Source: Solirubrum sp044628455
GTDB taxonomy: Bacteria > Bacteroidota > Bacteroidia > Cytophagales > Hymenobacteraceae
DNA: 64,000 bases
Reading direction: 5' to 3'
NCBI RefSeq assembly: GCF_044628455.1
Contig: NZ_JBIYZW010000001.1
Location: 1,364,001-1,428,000 of the forward strand
The translations under genes and the position numbers were made by a program. This document shows, piece by piece, positions 35,010-42,887 of this stretch; the first letter of the stretch is position 1, and the number at the start of each line of letters is the position of its first letter. The notes below the pieces were generated by a model. That model worked only from the letters and a program-made list of their open reading frames with translations. It had not been told where the DNA came from and did no database searches.

Positions 35010-35921
35010 TTATTTCTTGGTAGCGGTCAGCTCCTGGAACACCTGCTCGAGCGACTGTTCTTCCTGGCGCAGACCGAGAAGGGTCCACCCCCTTTGGGCA
35101 GCCCGGCGCGAAATAGCGGAACGCTGGTCGAATTCTGAGTAGATGCGGTATCTGTACCCTTCTTCTTGCACCACCCTGTTGACGCCGTGCATGGAGAGCA
35201 GACTATCCACGTCCACCGGCCCTTCAAACTCGGCCAGGACAACAGTTTCGCCCTTGGTGAGGCCGGCCAGCTCGCGCACCGGCGCATCGGCCACCAGCTG
35301 CCCGCGGCTGATGATGACCACCCGGTCGCAGAGGGCCTGTACTTCGGGCAGGATGTGGGTGGAGAAGATGACCGTCTTGTCCTGGCCCAGCTCGCGGATC
35401 AGGGTGCGGATTTCGCCGATCTGGTTGGGGTCGAGGCCGGTGGTGGGCTCGTCCAGAATGAGCACCTGCGGGTCGTGAATCAGGGCCTGGGCCAGTCCCA
35501 CGCGCTGGCGGTAGCCCTTGCTGAGCGCCCCGATCTGCTTGTTCTGCTCGCGCGTGAGGCCCACCCGGCCCACCAGCTCCTGCACGCGGCTGCGCAGCGC
35601 GCTGCCGCCCAGCCCGTGCACGCGCCCGATGAAGTCGAGGTACTCGTGCACGTACATGTCGAGGTAGAGCGGGTTGTGCTCGGGCAGGTAGCCCACCCGG
35701 CGGCGCACCTCCAGCGGGTGCTCCACTACGTCGAAGCCCGCCACGCGCACCGTGCCCGTGCTGGGCGGCAGGTAGCCGGTGGCAATCTTCATGGTGGTGC
35801 TTTTGCCCGCGCCGTTGGGCCCCAGAAAGCCCAGGATTTCCCCGCGGCCGGCCGTAAACGAAATGTCGTTGACGGCAGCCTGGGAGCCGAAGTGTTTGGT
35901 CAAATGTTGGATTTCAACCAT
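35010..35921 (-). CDS. gldA: Gliding motility-associated ABC transporter ATP-binding protein GldA
   Basis: A 303-residue ABC ATPase with intact motifs: Walker A GPNGAGKST (34-42), Q-loop in YLPEHNPLYLDMYVHEYLDF, signature LSKGYRQR (133-140), Walker B LILDEPTTGLD (154-164) and switch His in STHILPE. The LSKGY signature and NPLYLDM segment are typical of GldA. The start at 35919-35921 (MVEIQHLTKHFG) is preferred to an upstream ATG that would add 15 non-conserved residues. First gene of gldA-gldF-gldG. Confidence 0.92.
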   Translation of the reverse strand: MVEIQHLTKHFGSQAAVNDISFTAGRGEILGFLGPNGAGKSTTMKIATGYLPPSTGTVRVAGFDVVEHPLEVRRRVGYLPEHNPLYLDMYVHEYLDFIGRVHGLGGSALRSRVQELVGRVGLTREQNKQIGALSKGYRQRVGLAQALIHDPQVLILDEPTTGLDPNQIGEIRTLIRELGQDKTVIFSTHILPEVQALCDRVVIISRGQLVADAPVRELAGLTKGETVVLAEFEGPVDVDSLLSMHGVNRVVQEEGYRYRIYSEFDQRSAISRRAAQRGWTLLGLRQEEQSLEQVFQELTATKK

Positions 35922-35929
35922 AAGGAGGG

Positions 35930-35937
35930 CGAAAGTA
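35930..35937 (-). promoter_or_regulatory. Probable -7 element of the gldA operon
   Basis: Minus-strand TACTTTCG, one mismatch from TAnnTTTG, eight bases before the ATG; a near-leaderless arrangement. Confidence 0.4.
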
Positions 35938-35987
35938 CGGCGCGGCGGGCGCATTGCCGCCGCCATGATAAGCGGCGCGCAGCCGCG

Positions 35988-36146
35988 TTAGCCAACAAGC
36001 AGGGCTAATAATGGGGCTAGCGACAATGCCACCCATACCCCGGCCAGCACCGCAAAAAGCCCTTTGGTGCGACGCCAGCGCGGCTCGGAGCGGCGCCACT
36101 GCCGGACGCAGTACCACAGTAAAATAAGGGCCGGTAGAAGCGTCAT
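35988..36146 (-). CDS. Small membrane protein (52 aa)
   Basis: A complete small frame starting MTLLPALILLWYCVRQW, a basic stretch (RRSEPRWRRTKG), then LFAVLAGVWVALSLAPLLAL and a stop. It has two hydrophobic helices separated by a positively charged loop, so both ends probably face the outside. A TACCTTCG promoter-like word (one mismatch) lies about 25 bases upstream (36169-36176). The hydrophobic pattern argues against chance, but this is a short prediction without any family match. The stretch 36147-36298 holds nothing else. Confidence 0.5.
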   Translation of the reverse strand: MTLLPALILLWYCVRQWRRSEPRWRRTKGLFAVLAGVWVALSLAPLLALLVG

Positions 36147-36298
36147 GCGAGAAGCGGATTACAGAAACCGAAGGTACTATGGCCGCTGCCAGAGTACATA
36201 AGAGCCGCCCCGGAAAGCGGTCTGGCCTTAGCAAACAAAGTGCTCCGACCACGCTCTTCCCAGGCAGCCGCGCCAGGCCGGCCGCGCAGCCGCTCGCC

Positions 36299-37000
36299 TT
36301 ACTTGCCTTTACGGGGCTGCAGCGGGCGCATTTCCATGTCCACGATGTGGAAGTTGAAGGGCGTCTGCAGGGCGTAGAGAATGGCGCCGGCAATGTCTTC
36401 GGGCTGCATCATCGAGGCGTTGGCCTCGGTGCCGGGAATGTCGTCGAAGAAGTTGGTTTGCGTGGAGCCGGGGTACAGGCAGGTGACCTTGATGCCGTCG
36501 TTGCGTACTTCCTTGAAGATGGAATGCGAAAAGCCGCGCACGGCGTACTTGGTGGCGCAGTAGCCGGCCATGTTCTCGATGCCGGTGGTGCCGGCAATGG
36601 ACGAGATGTTGATGATGTGGCCCAGCTGCTGGCGCTTCATCTGCGGCAGCACGGCCTTGGTGCAGTAAAACAGCCCGTGCACGTTGGTGTCGAACATCAG
36701 CTGCCAGTGCGCGGAGCTGAAGCCGTCGACCGCGCCGGCAATGCCCAGGCCGGCGTTGTTGACCAGCACGTGAATTTCTGCGCCCAGCTCGCGCTGGGTG
36801 TTGGTGAAGGCCTCCAGCACCTGCTCCTCCTGGCGCACGTCGCAGGCAAAAAACGCGAACCGCTCGTGCTGCAGATCGGCCGGGGCGTGGCGGCCCCAGC
36901 CGGCTACCGTGGCGCCCTGCGCCAGCAGCAGGCGGGCCGTGGCCAGCCCGATACCTTTGCTGACGCCCGTGACAATGGCTACCTTGCCGTTCAGATCCAT
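36299..37000 (-). CDS. Short-chain dehydrogenase/reductase (SDR)
   Basis: A 233-residue Rossmann enzyme. TGVSKGIGLA (11-20) binds NAD(P), NNAG (81-84) stabilises the sheet, and the active-site set is Ser133/134 (NISSIAG), Tyr147 and Lys151 (YCATK). ACDVRQEEQV follows the cofactor-specificity strand. The end PLQPRKGK is basic. The start MDLNGKVAIVTG is canonical. Substrate unknown. It is divergent from the DUF2807 gene with only 37 bases between the starts as called. Confidence 0.9.
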   Translation of the reverse strand: MDLNGKVAIVTGVSKGIGLATARLLLAQGATVAGWGRHAPADLQHERFAFFACDVRQEEQVLEAFTNTQRELGAEIHVLVNNAGLGIAGAVDGFSSAHWQLMFDTNVHGLFYCTKAVLPQMKRQQLGHIINISSIAGTTGIENMAGYCATKYAVRGFSHSIFKEVRNDGIKVTCLYPGSTQTNFFDDIPGTEANASMMQPEDIAGAILYALQTPFNFHIVDMEMRPLQPRKGK

Positions 37001-37037
37001 ATCAGTTGGGAAGAAAAAAGTGGTGCAACGGGAGTTT

Positions 37038-37820
37038 TTGAGCCAGCTGCGGAATGCCGCGCAAGTTAGCCGGCCGTGGCTACGCACGTACGCAGGACTG
37101 GCTTTGCTGGCTGCGCTGCCGGTGCTCAGCGCCTGCCGCAAAGACCACGAACTGGACTGCTTCAAGAGCAACGGCAAGGTGACGGTGCAGCACCGCGCCC
37201 TGGAGCCCTTCCACACCCTGCGGGTGTTCGACAACCTGGAAGTAACCGTGGTGCAGGACGACTCAACCTACGCCACGGTGCGCACCGGCCGCAACATCCA
37301 GGAGGACATCGAGCTGGAAGTGCGCGCCGGTACCCTGCGCATCGGCAACACCAGCCGCTGCAACTGGGTGCGCAGCTACGACGTGCCCCGGCAGGTAACG
37401 GTGCACACGCCTAGCCTGACGGGCGGCGTGTTCCACATCGGCGAGCGAACCGTGCGCACGGCCGGCACTTTCCACCAGGATACGCTTTTCCTGCACGTGG
37501 CCCGAGCCGGCGACCTGGAGTTCGACGTGGACTGCACCTACCTCTGGGTTGACCTCTACGAGCTGGGCGACATGCGCCTCTCGGGCCGCACCGAGGAACT
37601 GCAGGCCATCGTGGGCGACCTGGGCAGCCTCTACGCCCGCCCGCTCAGCACCCAGCGCAGCTACGTGCGGCTCAACTCCGACGGCGACGGCAACGCCCAC
37701 GTCACGGCTACCGACTTTCTGGGCGCCAACATCGGCGGCCCCGGCACAGTGTACTACGCCGGCCCGCCCCGCACCAAGGACATCCGCATCACCGGCCGCG
37801 GCCGCGCCGTGGCGCAATAA
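37038..37820 (+). CDS. DUF2807 (GIN domain) lipoprotein
   Basis: A secreted protein with a lipobox LPVLSAC, then a right-handed parallel beta-helix-like domain typical of head-GIN/DUF2807 (FHTLRVFDNLEVTVVQDD, LEVRAGTLRIGN, LTGGVFHIGERTV, LDLYELGDMRLSG-like turns, VTATDFLGANIGGPGTVYYA). No ATG precedes the signal peptide; the TTG at 37038 (GGAG four bases upstream) or GTG at 37020/37023 are the candidates. Function in the family is unknown; it is probably outer-membrane anchored. Confidence 0.75.
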   Translation: MSQLRNAAQVSRPWLRTYAGLALLAALPVLSACRKDHELDCFKSNGKVTVQHRALEPFHTLRVFDNLEVTVVQDDSTYATVRTGRNIQEDIELEVRAGTLRIGNTSRCNWVRSYDVPRQVTVHTPSLTGGVFHIGERTVRTAGTFHQDTLFLHVARAGDLEFDVDCTYLWVDLYELGDMRLSGRTEELQAIVGDLGSLYARPLSTQRSYVRLNSDGDGNAHVTATDFLGANIGGPGTVYYAGPPRTKDIRITGRGRAVAQ

Positions 37821-37854
37821 TTAATTAATTGGTAATTAATAATTATTAATTACC
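37821..37854. repeat. AT-only palindrome between convergent genes
   Basis: The 24 bases 37831-37854 are a perfect palindrome (GGTAATTAAT / ATTAATTACC around AATT), preceded by more TTAATTAA words. It abuts the stop codon of the next minus-strand gene (37855). Same kind of element as 25375-25411. Confidence 0.85.
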
Positions 37855-38562
37855 TCAAAGGTCGCCGAGCTGGGGGCGGATGAGCAGCTCCTCGACCACG
37901 GCCTGGGGCGAGAGGCTGTGGGCGCTGAAGATGGCCTCGGCCACGTCGGCGGCGCGGATGAAGCGCTCGGGCGGCAGCTCAACGCCCTCCCAGCTGGCGG
38001 TGAGCGTGGCCCCGGGCAGCACGGCCGTCACGCGCACGTTGGTTGACTTCAGCTCCTCGCGCAGGTTTTTGGTGAAGCCGTAGAGCGCGTACTTGGCCAC
38101 GCTGTAGGCCCCGCCGTTGGGGTAGGCCATGACGCTGGCCGTGGAGCACAGAGTAAAAATGTGGGCCGCGGGCTGCGCCAGCAGCGTGGGCAGCAGGGCG
38201 CGCGTCAAATCGTAGGCGCTGAGCAGGTTTACTTCCAGCATGTGGCGCAGCTGGCCCGCGGGCTCGTCCTGCAGGCGGCCGGGCACGTAGGCGCCGGTGT
38301 TGTTCACCAGCACGTCGATAGCCCCGCCCAGGCCCAGCACAAAGTCGGCGAAGCGCCGGGTTTCCTCCGCCCTGCTCAGGTCGGCGGCCAGGGTGTGCAG
38401 GACCAGGCCGGGAAACTGCCGGCCGAGCTGCTGGTTAAGCTCCGCAAGGTCGGCGGCCGAGCGGGCGCAGGTCACGAGCCGGCAGCCCGCCTGGGCAAAC
38501 CGCTCGAGCAGGGCGCGCCCGATTCCTTTTGTTCCGCCCGTTACCACGATTGTTTTCTGCAT
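37855..38562 (-). CDS. Short-chain dehydrogenase/reductase (SDR)
   Basis: A 235-residue Rossmann enzyme: TGGTKGIGRA (8-17) for cofactor, NNTG (87-90), Ser140, Tyr153 and Lys157 (YSVAK). LAADLSRAEE follows strand three. PGATLTASWEGVEL replaces the usual PG(x)T loop. Substrate unknown; it resembles 3-ketoacyl-ACP reductase-like SDRs. It is distinct in sequence from the SDR at 36299 and not a recent duplicate. Confidence 0.9.
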   Translation of the reverse strand: MQKTIVVTGGTKGIGRALLERFAQAGCRLVTCARSAADLAELNQQLGRQFPGLVLHTLAADLSRAEETRRFADFVLGLGGAIDVLVNNTGAYVPGRLQDEPAGQLRHMLEVNLLSAYDLTRALLPTLLAQPAAHIFTLCSTASVMAYPNGGAYSVAKYALYGFTKNLREELKSTNVRVTAVLPGATLTASWEGVELPPERFIRAADVAEAIFSAHSLSPQAVVEELLIRPQLGDL

Positions 38563-38661
38563 AAGCCGTAAGATTGTTTCGCCGCTTCGTACGTATGTGC
38601 CAGCGGACGGGGGCCGGCAACCGCCCGGCCGCCGCTTTTCCTTACCCTCTCCCCCGCTGTT

Positions 38662-39393
38662 ATGGTCAAAGTTTTCGGCCGGTTCCTGCTTTTCCTGCAG
38701 AGCATGCTGGTCCGTTCCGAGCGCGCAAAAGTACTCTGGAAGCGCGTCATCGACGAAGCCACCCTCATTGGCGTCGAATCGGTGTTCATCGTCAGCATCG
38801 TGGCCGCCTTCATCGGCGCCGTTACCTGCGTGCAGATTGCTTACAACCTCACCAACCCGCTCATTCCCAAGTCCACCATCGGCTTCATGGTGCGCGAAAT
38901 GACGATTCTGGAGCTGGCCCCCACCATTTCCAGCATCGTGCTGGCTGGCAAGGTGGGCTCGAGCATCGCGGGCGGACTGGGCACCATGCGCATCACCGAG
39001 CAGATCGACGCGCTGGAAGTGATGGGCATCAACTCGGCCTCCTACCTGGTGCTGCCGCGCATCCTGGGCGCCATCATCACCTTCCCGCTGCTGGTTATCC
39101 TGGCCATGATGCTGTCGATTTTCGGGGGCTACGTGGCTGGCACGCTCTCGGGCGCGCTGTCGGGGCAGGAGTACATCGAGGGCATCCGCGACGCGTTTAT
39201 TCCCTACAACATCGTCTTCGCCCTCATCAAATCGGTGGTATTTGCCTTCCTGGTGTCCACCATTTCGGCCTACCAGGGCTACTACACCCGCGGCGGGGCG
39301 CTGGAAGTGGGCGCCGCCAGCACCAAGGCCGTTACCAACTCCATCATTGCCATTCTGCTGGCCGACTACGTGCTGGCCCAGACGCTCCTTTAG
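38662..39393 (+). CDS. mlaE: MlaE family lipid ABC transporter permease
   Basis: A 243-residue inner-membrane permease of the MlaE/YrbE type: IGVESVFIVSIVAAFIGAVT, QIAYNL, VREMTILELAPTISSIVLAG, GSSIAGGLGTMRITEQIDAL (the conserved coupling-helix motif), EVMGINSASYLVLPRILGAI and a C-terminal YYTRGGALEVGAASTKAVTN. It moves phospholipids between the two membranes with MlaF (next gene) and an MCE protein not seen here. An intergenic word repeat separates it from mlaF. Confidence 0.92.
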   Translation: MVKVFGRFLLFLQSMLVRSERAKVLWKRVIDEATLIGVESVFIVSIVAAFIGAVTCVQIAYNLTNPLIPKSTIGFMVREMTILELAPTISSIVLAGKVGSSIAGGLGTMRITEQIDALEVMGINSASYLVLPRILGAIITFPLLVILAMMLSIFGGYVAGTLSGALSGQEYIEGIRDAFIPYNIVFALIKSVVFAFLVSTISAYQGYYTRGGALEVGAASTKAVTNSIIAILLADYVLAQTLL

Positions 39394-39478
39394 GAGGTTT
39401 TAGGGCTTAGGGACTTAGGTTTTAGTGTTCGTTGCTAAGCCCTAAGCCCTAAACCCTGATGCCTAAGCCCTACCACCC
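39394..39478. repeat. Inverted repeat of TTAGGG-type words between mlaE and mlaF
   Basis: The left arm (39394-39430) reads TTTTAGGGCTTAGGGACTTAGG; the right arm (39436-39473) reads CTAAGCCCTAAGCCCTAAACC. The two are largely complementary and fill the whole gap from one stop codon to the next start codon. Confidence 0.85.
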
Positions 39479-40285
39479 ATGATTGAAGTTCACAACATTC
39501 ACAAAGCCTTCGATGGCAACCCGGTGCTGAGGGGCGTCAGCTGCACCTTCGACACGGGCAAGTGCAACCTGGTGCTGGGCGGCTCGGGCACCGGCAAGTC
39601 GGTGCTGCTGCAGTGCATTGTGGGCCTGATGAAGCCCGACCTGGGCTCCATCACCTTCGACGGCACCGTGTTCACCAACAACAAAGTGGACATCCGCCAG
39701 GAAATCCGCAAGCAGATCGGCATGCTGTTTCAGGGCGGGGCGCTGTTCGACTCGATGACGGTGTACGAGAACACCGAGTTTCCCCTCAAGATGCTCACGC
39801 CCGACATGAGCCGCGAGGAGCGCCGCGACCGGGTAGAGTTCTGCCTCAAGCGCGTGGGCCTGGAAAACGCGGGCAACAAGATGCCCTCCGAAATCAGCGG
39901 CGGCATGAAAAAGCGCGTGGGCATTGCCCGCGCCATTGCCCCCAACTGCACCTACCTGTTCTGCGACGAGCCCAACTCCGGCCTCGATCCGGCCACCAGC
40001 ATCAAGATCGATGAGCTGATCTACGAAATCACCCACGAGTACGGCATCACCACCGTGGTCATCACCCACGACATGAACTCGGTGGTGGAAATCGGGGACC
40101 ACATCATCTTCCTGCACAAGGGCCAGAAGCTCTGGGACGGCAACAAGGACGAAATTCTCTACGCCCAGGTACCCGAGCTCAAGGAGTTTATCTTCAGCAG
40201 CAGCCTGGTGCGCGCCGCCAAGCGCGTGGAAGACGAGGGCGGCAACCTCGACGAAGTCAAAAGCCAGCCCGCAACCGAGGTGTAA
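39479..40285 (+). CDS. mlaF: MlaF family lipid ABC transporter ATP-binding protein
   Basis: A 268-residue ABC ATPase: Walker A GGSGTGKS (34-41), Q-loop FQGGALFDSMTVYENTEFPL, signature ISGGMKKR (139-146), Walker B LFCDEPNSGLD (160-170) and switch His in VITHDMNS. FQGGALFDSMTV and ISGGM are characteristic of MlaF/Mkl-type ATPases that energise MlaE. The C-terminal 20 residues are acidic and divergent. A terminator follows. Confidence 0.92.
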   Translation: MIEVHNIHKAFDGNPVLRGVSCTFDTGKCNLVLGGSGTGKSVLLQCIVGLMKPDLGSITFDGTVFTNNKVDIRQEIRKQIGMLFQGGALFDSMTVYENTEFPLKMLTPDMSREERRDRVEFCLKRVGLENAGNKMPSEISGGMKKRVGIARAIAPNCTYLFCDEPNSGLDPATSIKIDELIYEITHEYGITTVVITHDMNSVVEIGDHIIFLHKGQKLWDGNKDEILYAQVPELKEFIFSSSLVRAAKRVEDEGGNLDEVKSQPATEV

Positions 40286-40300
40286 GCCTGGCCAACCGGT

Positions 40301-40347
40301 AAAAGCCCCGCCCGCAGCTTCACTGGAAACTGCGGGCGGGGCTTTTT
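40301..40347. terminator. Bidirectional intrinsic terminator after mlaF
   Basis: AAAAGCCCCGCCCGCAG pairs with CTGCGGGCGGGGCTTTTT. It lies between the convergent mlaF and DinB-like genes. Confidence 0.9.
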
Positions 40348-40364
40348 AAGTGAGTTTGACGCGC

Positions 40365-40913
40365 CTACCAGCCCATGCGCTGGCGCAGGCTGGTAATGTG
40401 GGCTACGTGGTGGCGGCCGTGCCAGGCGTACATCACCAGGGCCTGGTCGAGGCGCACGGTTTGCTGCATTTCGGGGTGGTACCAGGTGCGGGCCCACTGC
40501 TCGTCGGTGAGCTGGCTGCAGAGCACCACCCAGCGGGCGTGCAGGGCATCGAGCAGAATCAGCGACACGTCGGGCGGCACAATGCCCACGTCGGGCAGCT
40601 GCGCCCAGGCCGCCTCGTTGTAGGGCCGGATGGTGGGGTTGTCCTCCGTCAGGGCCAGGCGGAAGCGCGTGTAGGAGTTCAGGTGCGAGTCGGGTAAGTG
40701 GTGCAGCACCTGGCGCACCGACCAGCCGCCGGGCCGGTAAGGCGTATCGAACTGCAGCTGGTTGAGCCCGTCGAGAGCCTGGCGCAGCTCGGTGGGCAAA
40801 GCCATGAGCTGCTGCAGGTAGGCGGCGCGCTCATCGGCCGTGAGCGGGGCCTCGGGCAGGGTGTAGTGGCCGATGGGGTAGCGCAGGGCGTCGGCAGAGG
40901 TAGAATCAATCAT
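40365..40913 (-). CDS. DinB/YfiT family putative metal-dependent hydrolase or bacillithiol transferase
   Basis: A 182-residue four-helix protein: YPIGHYTLPEAPLTADERAA, FDTPYRPGGWSVRQVLHHLP with DSHLNSYTRFRLALTED, and WHGRHHVAHI. The His residues in VLHHLPDSH and WHGRHHVAH form the metal triad of the DinB/YfiT fold. The TxYRPGGWSVRQxxHHLxDSH pattern is that of YfiT. Family members include thiol-dependent S-transferases. Start MIDSTSADALRYPIG at 40913, with TTACTTTG (one mismatch to -7) about 25 bases upstream. Confidence 0.88.
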   Translation of the reverse strand: MIDSTSADALRYPIGHYTLPEAPLTADERAAYLQQLMALPTELRQALDGLNQLQFDTPYRPGGWSVRQVLHHLPDSHLNSYTRFRLALTEDNPTIRPYNEAAWAQLPDVGIVPPDVSLILLDALHARWVVLCSQLTDEQWARTWYHPEMQQTVRLDQALVMYAWHGRHHVAHITSLRQRMGW

Positions 40914-41028
40914 GGCAGGCGAAAGAAAAAGAAGCGCCAAAGTAAGGGGTTTGCCCGCTACTGCCTGCCCCCAACGGCAGCGGCCCGCCCCGGAAACCGG
41001 AGCGGGCCGCTGAAACCAATCGGCAGGC

Positions 41029-41661
41029 TTATTTACCGCCGTTGCGCTTGTTGAGCTCGTCGCGAATCTTGGCCGCCTTCTCGTAATCCTCGCGGGCCAG
41101 GGCCTGCTGCAGCATTTTTTCCAGCTCCTCGGCCGACACCTGCCCGCTGGGCTCGCGGGGCTCGGCGGCGGGCTTGCTGGCCGTTTCCTCGCCGCTGTCG
41201 TCGTCCTCGTCGGTGTCGTCATCGTCGTCGGCATCGGCCGAGTCGTCGAGGTCGGAGAGAATGATGCCGGCTTCGCCCATTACGCTTTCCACCGTGTAAA
41301 TCGGTACGCCGAAGCGCAGGCCGATGGCAATGGCGTCGGAGGGGCGCGAGTCGAGGTCGAAGGTCGTGGCCCCGTCGGTGCACACGATCTTGGAGTAGAA
41401 CACGCCCTCCTTGAGGTCGGAAATCAGCACTTCCAGCACCGTTACGTGCACCTGCTCGGCAAACGACTTAAACAAATCGTGGGTGAGCGGGCGGTTGGGG
41501 TTGATTTTCTCGATCTGAATGGCAATGCTCTGGGCCTCGAACATGCCAATGATGATGGGCAGGCGGCGGTTGCCGTGCTTTTCCCCCAGAATCAGGGCAA
41601 ACGAGCCGGACTGCGACTGGCTAGACGACAAGCCCAGGATTTCGAGCTGGATTTTTTTCAA
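41029..41661 (-). CDS. Bifunctional nuclease (BFN/DUF151) domain protein with UVR domain
   Basis: A 210-residue protein. Residues 1-135 are a BFN/DUF151 domain (LPIIIGMFEAQSIAIQIEKI, RPLTHDLFKSF, SRPSDAIAIGLRFGVPIY), related to plant/bacterial bifunctional nucleases. An acidic stretch of Asp/Glu (about 137-158) follows. The C-terminus is a UvrB/UvrC-type UVR helix pair (LEKMLQQALAREDYEKAAKI, RDELNKR). It may act on nucleic acids, and the UVR motif suggests partner binding. It lies downstream of etfA on the same strand, across a TTAGG repeat. Confidence 0.88.
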   Translation of the reverse strand: MKKIQLEILGLSSSQSQSGSFALILGEKHGNRRLPIIIGMFEAQSIAIQIEKINPNRPLTHDLFKSFAEQVHVTVLEVLISDLKEGVFYSKIVCTDGATTFDLDSRPSDAIAIGLRFGVPIYTVESVMGEAGIILSDLDDSADADDDDDTDEDDDSGEETASKPAAEPREPSGQVSAEELEKMLQQALAREDYEKAAKIRDELNKRNGGK

Positions 41662-41801
41662 GGGTCTTAGGAGCTTAGGGTCTTGGGGGCTGGGGGTGGA
41701 TACGAAGCTTGGGGGCTTACGGCCGGGAGTCAGGCGCGTTGCGGAATCTACGCCGCGGCGGCCTTGCTCCCAAGACCCTAAGCCCCCAAGTTTTCAAGCC
41801 C
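41662..41801. repeat. Inverted repeat of CTTAGG/CTTGGGGG words between etfA and the BFN gene
   Basis: The left arm (41664-41720) has GGTCTTAGGAGCTTAGGGTC then CTTGGGGGC words; the right arm (41769-41801) has CCAAGACCCTAAGCCCCCAAG and AGCCCCTAACC. It fills the entire gap between the etfA stop and the BFN start region. Confidence 0.8.
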
Positions 41802-42779
41802 CTAACCCAGTTCCTTTACGGCCTGGGTCAGCTTGGGCAATACGTCGAACACGTCGCCCACGATGCCGTAGTCGGCGGCTTTGAAGAAGGGTGCTTCCGG
41901 GTCTTTGTTGATGACCACAATAACCTTCGACGAGTTGACGCCGGCCAGGTGCTGAATGGCGCCCGAAATGCCGCAGGCAATGTACAGGTTGGGCGACACG
42001 GTAATGCCGGTCTGCCCCACGTGCTCGTGGTGGGGGCGCCAGTCCACGTCCGACACTGGCTTGGAGCAGGCCGTAGCCGCGCCCAGGGCCTGGGCCAGGT
42101 CTTCGATGAGGTGCCAGTTTTCGGGACCCTTCATGCCGCGCCCCCCCGAAACCACGCGGTCGGCCTCGGGCAGCAGCACGCCGCCGGCCTGATCCTGCAT
42201 GATTACCTGTTTGGGCGCGTCGGCGAAGTCGGCATCGGCCAAGCTGGCCGAGAAAGCCTGCACCGGGGCCGACTGACCGGCGTTGTGCTGGGCTTCGATG
42301 CTGTTCTTCTTAACGGCAATGATTTTCCGCTCGCCGCTCAGCACCACGTCGGCAAAGGCTTTGCCCGAGAAGGCACCGCGCTTCACCGTGAAGCTGCCGC
42401 CGTTTACCTGGGGCAGTTCCACCACGTTGGTGGCCAGCGAGGCCTTCAGGCGGATGGCCAGGCGCGAGCCCACGGCCGCGCCGATGTTGGAGTTGGCCAG
42501 CACGATAACCTTGGCCTGCTCCTGCTCGGCAGCAGCGGCAATGAGCTTGGTGTAGGCGCCGTTGACGAAGTCCTTCAGGCGCGGCTCGGCGTCGTAGAGC
42601 ACCTTGGAGATGCCCTGCTCGCCCAGGCTGGCCAGGTTAGCCTCCGAGGCTTCGCCCACGGCAACGGCCGTGGCGGTGGTGCCCAGCATCTGAGCTACCT
42701 GCGCCCCGTACGAGGCCACTTCCAGCGAAGACTTTTTCACTTCGCCCTTATCGCATTCTACTACTACGAGAACAGACAT
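41802..42779 (-). CDS. etfA: Electron transfer flavoprotein subunit alpha
   Basis: A 325-residue FAD-binding subunit. The N-terminal MSVLVVVECDKGEVKKSSLE matches ETF-alpha. The C-terminal FAD domain has VVSGGRGMKGPENWHLIEDL, GAATACSKPVSDVDWRPHHE, VGQTGITVSPNLYIACGISG and AIQHLAGVNSSKVIVVINKD. With EtfB it passes electrons from acyl-CoA dehydrogenases and others to the quinone pool. The start at 42777-42779 is fixed by the conserved N-terminus. Same operon as etfB. Confidence 0.96.
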   Translation of the reverse strand: MSVLVVVECDKGEVKKSSLEVASYGAQVAQMLGTTATAVAVGEASEANLASLGEQGISKVLYDAEPRLKDFVNGAYTKLIAAAAEQEQAKVIVLANSNIGAAVGSRLAIRLKASLATNVVELPQVNGGSFTVKRGAFSGKAFADVVLSGERKIIAVKKNSIEAQHNAGQSAPVQAFSASLADADFADAPKQVIMQDQAGGVLLPEADRVVSGGRGMKGPENWHLIEDLAQALGAATACSKPVSDVDWRPHHEHVGQTGITVSPNLYIACGISGAIQHLAGVNSSKVIVVINKDPEAPFFKAADYGIVGDVFDVLPKLTQAVKELG

Positions 42780-42782
42780 TGC

Positions 42783-42887
42783 TGTTTGGTTTTTTGTTGT
42801 TGGTTGGTGGTTTTTGGCCGGTTGCGGGGCGGTTTCGCCGGCAGTCAGCCCGAAGCCAACTACCAGAAACCACCCACCAAAAACCAC
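42783..42887. repeat. Inverted repeat of GGTTTTTGG/CCAAAAACC words between etfB and etfA
   Basis: GTGGTTTTTGG (42807-42817) is perfectly complementary to CCAAAAACCAC (42877-42887); further TTGGTT and AACCA-type words extend the arms. The right arm ends exactly at the etfB stop codon. Related single-arm element at 20854-20930. Confidence 0.85.
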
